Shown here: piece by piece, positions 1 through 6,173 of the stretch
Position numbering within the stretch: the first letter of the stretch is position 1
Layout: the number at the start of each line of letters is the position of its first letter
DNA from: an uncultured Eubacteriales bacterium
Lineage (GTDB): Bacteria > Bacillota > Clostridia > UMGS1883 > UMGS1540
Direction: 5' to 3'
DNA length: 6,173 nt
NCBI GenBank assembly: GCA_900552775.1
Contig: USAP01000101.1
Location: 1 to 6,173 of the forward strand
Notes under the pieces: model-generated
What the model was told of the DNA's origin: nothing
Databases searched by the model: none
Seen by the model: the letters and a program-made list of their open reading frames with translations, nothing else
Program-made: the position numbers and the translations under genes

Positions 1-2
1 CC

Positions 3-1589
3 GTACACGCAAACGAATTTAAGATTTTTCACACTGAACCTCGCGGCATCAGCGAGATAATACTTGATGAAAACGGGAATGAAATATCAAACTACAAAAT
101 CCCCGTACGTCGCGCGGCACGCTCGGCGAATGAGCTGCCGCAAAAATACGATTCCCGCGATTACGGCATTGTGACACCCGTAAAATCACAGGGAAGTTTC
201 GGTACATGCTGGGCTCACAGCGTTCTTTCATGCGCGGAGTCAAATATGATTAAAAAAAGCTTCGAAACCCTGTCTGTTGACTATTCGGAACTGCATCTTT
301 CTTATTTTTCGTCAAAAAAAGATCCAAAGTTTATGGACGGAAATGACAGAACAAGCGAATCTTACGGATATTTCGGAGGCGGCAACAGCAGACTTGCGGC
401 ATTCTGTCTTTCAAACAGTCAGGGCACGGCGCCGGAAAATATGTTTCCGTACAGCAAAGCCTCTTCCTCACTTGACTTTTCCATTGATGAGGGCAGCAGA
501 TACTTTTCAAACGCTTCTCTTGTTTCCTACGGTAAAACCGATGATATTTTTGCGACAAAAAAAGCAATTATGGAATACGGAAGCGTTGCCACGGCGTATT
601 GCGATTCAAGCATGTTTTTAAACAACCGCAAATACTATTATTGTCCCACAAGATATACCACAAACCACGCCGTAACCATAGTAGGCTGGGACGACACTGT
701 TTCAAAAGACAGTTTTGCCACATCTCCCGAAGGAGACGGAGCCTGGATTGTCAAAAACAGCTGGGGTACATGGTGGGGCGAAAACGGCTATTTTTACTTA
801 TCATACTACGATAAATCCATAAGCGGGTATGACTTTTTCGACATGGAAAACACAAAATCGGGCACCAAAGCATATACATACAACGGCACCGCAGCAACAT
901 ACATGTTAAATGTCGATTTTGCAAATGTTTTTTGTGCCGAAAAGGACGGTAGTCTTTCCGCAGTGTCTTTTGAAACCTCTTCAGCAAGCGGGCTCACCGC
1001 TTCAACATATGAAATAGAGATATATAACCTCGGCAAAAATACACCAAATTCCCCCGTAAATTCCACTCCAGCATGCACTATAAACGGTTCGGTTGATTTT
1101 GACGGATACCACAGAATTAAACTTGACACAGCTGTTGAGCTTCAAGCAGGCGATTATTTTTCAATAATTGTGCGTCTCAGAACATCAAGCGGTTTAAATG
1201 CAATACAGTATCTTGAAGGTTATTCCGAAGGCTCCGATGTTACATTTCACAGCAACAAGGGAGAAAGTTTCTTTTACAGCTATGGTACATGGCGAGATTT
1301 AAGCACTTTTTCGCAGTCGGGCACAAAGTTTTGCAACAGTACGATAAAAGGATACGTTGTATCACCGCAATCACGCTTATATGCATCGGGTAATGCAATT
1401 TATTTTGAAAACATTCCTCTCGGAAGCTGGCTTATAGAAGCCGAATACAGTGAAAATAAACTTAAAAACATAAGACGAATTAAAACGGAAGCTGAAAACG
1501 GCTCATATTCGGTTTCATCGGAAAACACAAAATACATGATTTGGAGTGCAGATCTTACACACCCTCTCTGCCACGCCATACAAAGATAA
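3..1589 (+). CDS. Papain-like (C1A) cysteine peptidase with lectin-like domain, 5' end outside window
   Basis: The frame is open from the window edge (first full codon at 3), so 528 codons are visible and the start and any signal peptide are missing. A GTG at 171 falls inside the catalytic domain and is not the start. Numbering from the first visible codon, the peptidase core begins near residue 45 (LPQKYDSRDYG). It carries the oxyanion-hole Gln63 (VKSQG), nucleophile Cys69 in GSFGTCWAHS, His222 in NHAVTIVGWDD and Asn252 in WIVKNSWGTWWGENGY, which completes a papain triad. The disulfide Cys normally found just before the nucleophile (GxCGSCWA) is Phe here, as in many bacterial relatives. A beta-rich segment at about residues 288-445 fits the lectin-like domain that often follows this peptidase (inference from order and composition). 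The last 70 residues form a separate small module ending in KYMIWSADLTHPLC. The likely role is hydrolysis of proteins outside the cell or at its surface; substrate unknown. The stop codon overlaps the rnhB ribosome binding site. Confidence 0.93.
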   Translation, partial: VHANEFKIFHTEPRGISEIILDENGNEISNYKIPVRRAARSANELPQKYDSRDYGIVTPVKSQGSFGTCWAHSVLSCAESNMIKKSFETLSVDYSELHLSYFSSKKDPKFMDGNDRTSESYGYFGGGNSRLAAFCLSNSQGTAPENMFPYSKASSSLDFSIDEGSRYFSNASLVSYGKTDDIFATKKAIMEYGSVATAYCDSSMFLNNRKYYYCPTRYTTNHAVTIVGWDDTVSKDSFATSPEGDGAWIVKNSWGTWWGENGYFYLSYYDKSISGYDFFDMENTKSGTKAYTYNGTAATYMLNVDFANVFCAEKDGSLSAVSFETSSASGLTASTYEIEIYNLGKNTPNSPVNSTPACTINGSVDFDGYHRIKLDTAVELQAGDYFSIIVRLRTSSGLNAIQYLEGYSEGSDVTFHSNKGESFFYSYGTWRDLSTFSQSGTKFCNSTIKGYVVSPQSRLYASGNAIYFENIPLGSWLIEAEYSENKLKNIRRIKTEAENGSYSVSSENTKYMIWSADLTHPLCHAIQR

Positions 1590-1604
1590 GGAGAAAATTG
1601 TATA

Positions 1605-2240
1605 ATGAAAGACGAAGAATTATTTAGACTGCAAAACATGCTTATATACGAAAATGCTGTTCACAGTATGGGCTATAAGGCTATATGCGGTGTGGACGAA
1701 GCCGGGCGCGGTCCATTAGCCGGAGATGTTTTTGCGGCAGCGGTTATTTTGCCCGACGGATATATTCTTGAAGGACTTAACGACTCCAAAAAACTTACTC
1801 CGAAAAAAAGAGACGCGCTTTATGAAATAATCGTAAAAGACGCAGTATCGTATGCCATAGCTTCGGCAAGTGTTGAAGAAATAGAAAAAATTAACATAAG
1901 AAACGCGGCATATCTTGCAATGCGGCGCGCAATTGAAAAACTCTCTCCGCCGGCTGATTTTGCGCTTATTGACGGAGACGCCGTAAAAGAGCTGGACATT
2001 GCACACCAATGCGTTATAAAAGGAGACGCAAAATCACTTTCGATTGCCGCAGCATCTGTTCTTGCCAAAGTCTCGCGTGACAGATACATAACCGAACTTT
2101 CAGACAAATATCCGCAGTATAACTTTGCAAAACACAAAGGATACGGCACAAAAGAACACAGAGAAGCGCTTCTTAAATTCGGTCCGTGCGAAATTCACAG
2201 AAAATCTTTTCTTAAAAAAATTCTCGGTGACAAAATATGA
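1605..2240 (+). CDS. rnhB: Ribonuclease HII
   Basis: This is a 211-residue protein, a normal length for RNase HII, which cuts 5' of ribonucleotides embedded in duplex DNA and starts their removal in the cytoplasm. The signature GVDEAGRGPLAG is at residues 29-40. It contains catalytic Asp31 and Glu32 and the Gly-Arg-Gly (34-36) that reads the RNA-DNA junction. Asp123 in LIDGD and Asp141 in KGDAKS complete the DEDD metal site. IAAASVLAKVSRD (147-159) and the FAKHKGYGTKEH segment (174-185) are typical of the family. The ATG at 1605 is preceded by AAGGAG at 1588-1593, which shares bases with the TAA of the peptidase gene; the 11-base gap to the ATG is slightly long. No better in-frame start is seen, and about 25 residues precede the core. 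The gene overlaps yraN by four bases (ATGA), suggesting translational coupling. Confidence 0.97.
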   Translation: MKDEELFRLQNMLIYENAVHSMGYKAICGVDEAGRGPLAGDVFAAAVILPDGYILEGLNDSKKLTPKKRDALYEIIVKDAVSYAIASASVEEIEKINIRNAAYLAMRRAIEKLSPPADFALIDGDAVKELDIAHQCVIKGDAKSLSIAAASVLAKVSRDRYITELSDKYPQYNFAKHKGYGTKEHREALLKFGPCEIHRKSFLKKILGDKI

Positions 2241-2569
2241 ATAACCTCGGAAAAGCGGCGGAAACACGCGCATGCATATATCTTAAACTTCACGGATATA
2301 AAATTCTTGAGAGAAACTATACGGGGCGTTTCGGTGAAATAGATATAATCGGCTCCAAAAATAACGAAATCACTTTTTTTGAGGTCAAACAGCGCAAGAA
2401 TGACTCGTTCGGCGGCGGCGCGGCAGCCGTTACCTATTCGAAGCAGCAGAAAATCATAAAAACCGCGTCGCAGTATCTTATGCAGTTTGATAAAGAGCCG
2501 GCTGTTTCTTTTGACGTCATTGAAATAACGGGCGGACGTTTAAATCATATAAAAAATGCATTTTATTAA
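2237..2569 (+). CDS. yraN: YraN/UPF0102 family nuclease-like protein
   Basis: This is a 110-residue protein, close to the usual 115-120 of the UPF0102 family. The family fold is that of PD-(D/E)XK nucleases; its cellular role is poorly defined, with DNA repair or recombination proposed from its fold and its frequent pairing with rnhB. Visible family features in order are an N-terminal helix with Glu9 (LGKAAETRAC), ERNYTGRFGEIDIIG with Glu34 and Asp36, FFEVKQRK with Glu49 and Lys51, and the AVTYSKQQKI helix at 64-73. SFDVIEI with Asp93 is near the end. The acidic residues and Lys51 fit an intact metal-dependent nuclease site. The start overlaps the rnhB stop as ATGA, and GGTGA at 2226-2230 is a plausible ribosome binding site. 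The protein looks complete and undamaged. Confidence 0.93.
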   Translation: MNNLGKAAETRACIYLKLHGYKILERNYTGRFGEIDIIGSKNNEITFFEVKQRKNDSFGGGAAAVTYSKQQKIIKTASQYLMQFDKEPAVSFDVIEITGGRLNHIKNAFY

Positions 2570-2580
2570 GTTTCGCAACA

Positions 2581-2586
2581 TATAAT
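2581..2586 (+). promoter_or_regulatory. Possible -10 element ahead of malQ
   Basis: A perfect TATAAT lies in the 49-base gap between yraN and malQ and would start a transcript near 2593, about 26 bases before the malQ ATG. No good -35 hexamer is found 16-18 bases upstream, so this may be chance in AT-rich DNA. Two copies of TTCGCAA (2572-2578 and 2591-2597) flank it. Confidence 0.25.
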
Positions 2587-2618
2587 AATATTCGCAATTC
2601 GCGACGGGAGATGACAGT

Positions 2619-4049
2619 ATGAAACGTGAAAGCGGTGTTCTTATGCATATAAGTTCACTTTACGGAGATTATTCCGTAGGCAGCTTTGGAAAAAACGCAG
2701 AAAGTTTTATAGACTTTTTACACGACTGCGGCTTTTCATGGTGGCAGGTTTTGCCGCTCTGCCCTATTGACGAATGTAATTCACCCTATCAGTCACATTC
2801 GGCTTTTGCCGGAAATCCGTATTTTGTTGATCTTGACATTCTTCATGATGAAGGACTTATAACGGATTCCGAGCTTGAGGAAAGCCGCCAGAAAACGCCG
2901 TACAGCACAGAATATGCAAGGCTGTATGAAAATCGGATCAAGCTTTTGAAAAAAGCTTCGCGGCGCGCGGAAAACCGCGCTGAAATAGAAAATTTCGCAA
3001 ACAGCGACAAGTATATAAAAAAATTTTGCGAATTTATGGCTTTAAAAGCTGCAAACAACGGTGCAAAATGGCAGGACTGGAGCATTTCAGAGCCTGATTC
3101 GGAAACACTGTTTATGTGGAAATTCATTCAGTTCCATTTTTTCAGACAATGGGAACGCATACATGAATACGCAAACAGCCGCGGCGTGAAAATACTCGGC
3201 GATATACCTATTTATGTCGCGCCGGACAGCTCCGATGTTTGGGGCTTTAAAGAACAGTTTTTACTTGATGAGCACGGATTTCCCCTCTCGGTTGCCGGAG
3301 TCCCTCCCGACTATTTTGCACCCGAAGGGCAGCATTGGGGAAACCCTCTGTATAATTGGGAAGCAATGGAAAAGGACGGCTTCTCCTGGTGGTGCGACCG
3401 ACTTACGCATCAGCTTAATATGTTTGACGGAGTGAGACTCGACCATTTCAGAGGATTTGAATCTTTCTGGTCAATTCCGGCAAAATCCGTGTCCGCCAAA
3501 GATGGTTCATGGCAAAAAGGTCCGGGAATGAAACTTATAGCTAAACTGAAAAAATGCGGAGGAGACAAACTTATAGTTGCCGAAGACTTAGGCGACATAA
3601 CGCCTGAAGTAATCAATCTGCGTGATGAAAGCGGATTTCCCGGAATGCGCGTTATGCAGTTTGGGTTTCTTGAATACGGAGACAATATTCACAAACCGCA
3701 TAACTACACAAACGATTGTGTAGCATACACGGGTACGCATGACAACAATACACTTTTGGGCTATTTGTGGGAGCTTCCGATGGATATGAAAACACGTATG
3801 CTGCGCTATTGCGGATACTGCTCCGACAACTGGGAGCAGGGATTTGATTCTCTTGTGCGCACTCTCTTTGCCTCAAGCGCAGGACTCGTCATGCTGCCCA
3901 TACAGGATTTATTAAAATACGGGTCCGACACACGCCTCAATATTCCGGGCAAGGCAGACGGTAACTGGCAGTACAGAATAACCGAAGAACAACTTATGTC
4001 TATAGACAAATCTTATTATAAATCGCTCAATGACCTTTACTCAAGATGA
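2619..4049 (+). CDS. malQ: 4-alpha-glucanotransferase (amylomaltase, GH77)
   Basis: This 476-residue cytoplasmic enzyme of glycoside hydrolase family 77 moves alpha-1,4-glucan segments between maltodextrin chains and releases glucose, serving maltose or glycogen turnover. The N terminus (GVLMHISSLYGDYSVGSFG, residues 6-24) is characteristic, as are GDIPIYVAPDSSDVW (194-208) and VAGVPPDYFAPEGQHWGNP (225-243). The three catalytic acids are present: nucleophile Asp275 in GVRLDHFRGF, acid/base Glu322 in IVAEDLGDIT and transition-state stabiliser Asp375 in GTHDNNT. The length is typical of bacterial amylomaltases, without the large N-terminal extension of E. coli MalQ. The ATG at 2619 has GGGAG at 2606-2610 with an 8-base gap. 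It follows yraN closely but has no functional tie to it, so the arrangement may be shared transcription or simple adjacency. No sugar transporter or glycogen gene is in the window, and no clear terminator follows. Confidence 0.97.
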   Translation: MKRESGVLMHISSLYGDYSVGSFGKNAESFIDFLHDCGFSWWQVLPLCPIDECNSPYQSHSAFAGNPYFVDLDILHDEGLITDSELEESRQKTPYSTEYARLYENRIKLLKKASRRAENRAEIENFANSDKYIKKFCEFMALKAANNGAKWQDWSISEPDSETLFMWKFIQFHFFRQWERIHEYANSRGVKILGDIPIYVAPDSSDVWGFKEQFLLDEHGFPLSVAGVPPDYFAPEGQHWGNPLYNWEAMEKDGFSWWCDRLTHQLNMFDGVRLDHFRGFESFWSIPAKSVSAKDGSWQKGPGMKLIAKLKKCGGDKLIVAEDLGDITPEVINLRDESGFPGMRVMQFGFLEYGDNIHKPHNYTNDCVAYTGTHDNNTLLGYLWELPMDMKTRMLRYCGYCSDNWEQGFDSLVRTLFASSAGLVMLPIQDLLKYGSDTRLNIPGKADGNWQYRITEEQLMSIDKSYYKSLNDLYSR

Positions 4050-4130
4050 CAGAATCCGCCTAAAAATAACCTAAAATTTCCTGTACCTCGGAAGCTCTTT
4101 TATCACATTAACAGAAAATTACATTTACTA

Positions 4131-4159
4131 TTGCACCACAACAAAAAATATGATAAAAT
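4131..4159 (+). promoter_or_regulatory. Sigma-A-type promoter of gdhA
   Basis: TTGCAC (4131-4136) and TAAAAT (4154-4159) are separated by exactly 17 bases, and a TG one base before the -10 (4151-4152) makes it an extended -10. Transcription would begin near 4166. That is only about 16 bases before the gdhA-homologous frame, leaving no room for a ribosome binding site and start codon. The other bases of the 4050-4181 gap hold nothing recognisable apart from two CCTAAAA repeats just after malQ. Confidence 0.6.
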
Positions 4160-4181
4160 AATAGATGTAGTTTTAGATTGA

Positions 4182-6028
<1,847 letters not shown>

Positions 6029-6061
6029 AATCATCATCTCTTTTTCCATTATTCTAAATAC

Positions 6062-6089
6062 ATTATAGCGCTATAAAAAATTTTTTCAA
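6062..6089 (-). promoter_or_regulatory. Sigma-A-type promoter of the PHP gene
   Basis: Read on the - strand, TTGAAA (6089-6084) and a perfect TATAAT (6067-6062) are separated by 16 bases. They would start a transcript near 6055, about 25 bases before the ATG at 6028. The position and quality indicate that the N-terminal 24-codon frame is the genuine beginning of this gene. Confidence 0.6.
6063..6076. repeat. 14-base perfect palindrome overlapping the PHP promoter
   Basis: TTATAGCGCTATAA is self-complementary and covers most of the -10 hexamer plus the adjoining spacer of the - strand promoter. It has the form of a small operator site. Part of the symmetry is expected because TATAAT-like sequence is itself nearly symmetrical, so a regulatory role is a guess. 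The remaining bases to the right edge (6090-6173) show only AT-rich sequence with no gene. Confidence 0.35.
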
Positions 6090-6173
6090 GTTTATTAATG
6101 AGTTTTTTTATAATTGTTTCGGATGCCGGAAATTTTGTTTACATAAAACTACTTTTGTGTGCAAATAATAGAT

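Noticed and set aside
171..173. GTG as the start of the cysteine peptidase
   Set aside because: It lies within the conserved core (GIVTPVKSQG), 12 codons before the catalytic Cys; the open frame and homology continue left to the window edge.
1716..2149. Two long - strand frames opposite rnhB
   Set aside because: They lie wholly within rnhB, lack a ribosome binding site and mirror its codons; rnhB has every family motif.
4179..4181. TGA read as an amino acid (recoding) in gdhA
   Set aside because: TGA ends both rnhB and malQ in this window at the expected positions, and the codons upstream (D V V L D) still offer no start codon.
6075..6086. A6T6 tract as a terminator
   Set aside because: It has no GC-bearing stem and lies inside the spacer of the PHP promoter.
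6138..6170. TTTACA followed by AATAAT as a + strand promoter at the right edge
   Set aside because: The spacing is about 21 bases, too long, and no gene start is visible before the window ends.

Overview
The window looks like a chromosomal segment of a low-to-moderate GC member of the Clostridia, probably a gut or anaerobic-digester lineage close to the Oscillospiraceae. The evidence is a C1A peptidase of the clostridial type with a lectin-like domain, an rnhB-yraN pair, an E. coli/clostridial-type glutamate dehydrogenase with AT-rich spacers, and a PHP-family phosphoesterase of a type I associate with Clostridia. No tRNA, rRNA, CRISPR array, IS element or phage gene is visible. The placement is an inference from protein character only.

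Layout, left to right. (1) Positions 3-1589, + strand: 3' part of a papain-like cysteine peptidase gene whose start lies left of the window. (2) 1605-2240: rnhB, ribonuclease HII, with its Shine-Dalgarno overlapping the peptidase stop codon. (3) 2237-2569: a YraN/UPF0102 nuclease-like protein, overlapping rnhB by ATGA. (4) 2619-4049: malQ, 4-alpha-glucanotransferase. These four genes run in one direction with gaps of at most about 50 bases and may be co-transcribed; a weak promoter could also lie just before malQ. (5) 4182-5507: gdhA, glutamate dehydrogenase, behind its own good promoter. (6) 5464-6028, - strand: a broken PHP-domain gene, convergent with gdhA. A long bidirectional hairpin terminator at 5524-5571 lies between gdhA and the PHP homology. 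A consensus promoter for the PHP gene sits at 6062-6089.

The genes do not form one pathway. RNase HII (removal of ribonucleotides from DNA) and YraN are a common conserved pair. MalQ works on stored or imported maltodextrins, GDH links carbon and nitrogen metabolism, and the peptidase is probably exported or surface-bound.

The most notable content is damage in the right-hand third. The gdhA frame is homologous from 4182 onward but is preceded by an in-frame TGA, and no start codon occurs before an internal Met at 4350. The PHP gene has a perfect N-terminal metal-binding motif in one frame and its C-terminal half in another, joined at about 5965-5970 with the middle of the domain missing. Its reading frame then runs through the terminator into gdhA. 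These could be real mutations or assembly errors; the sequence alone cannot decide. I see no convincing undescribed multi-gene system.
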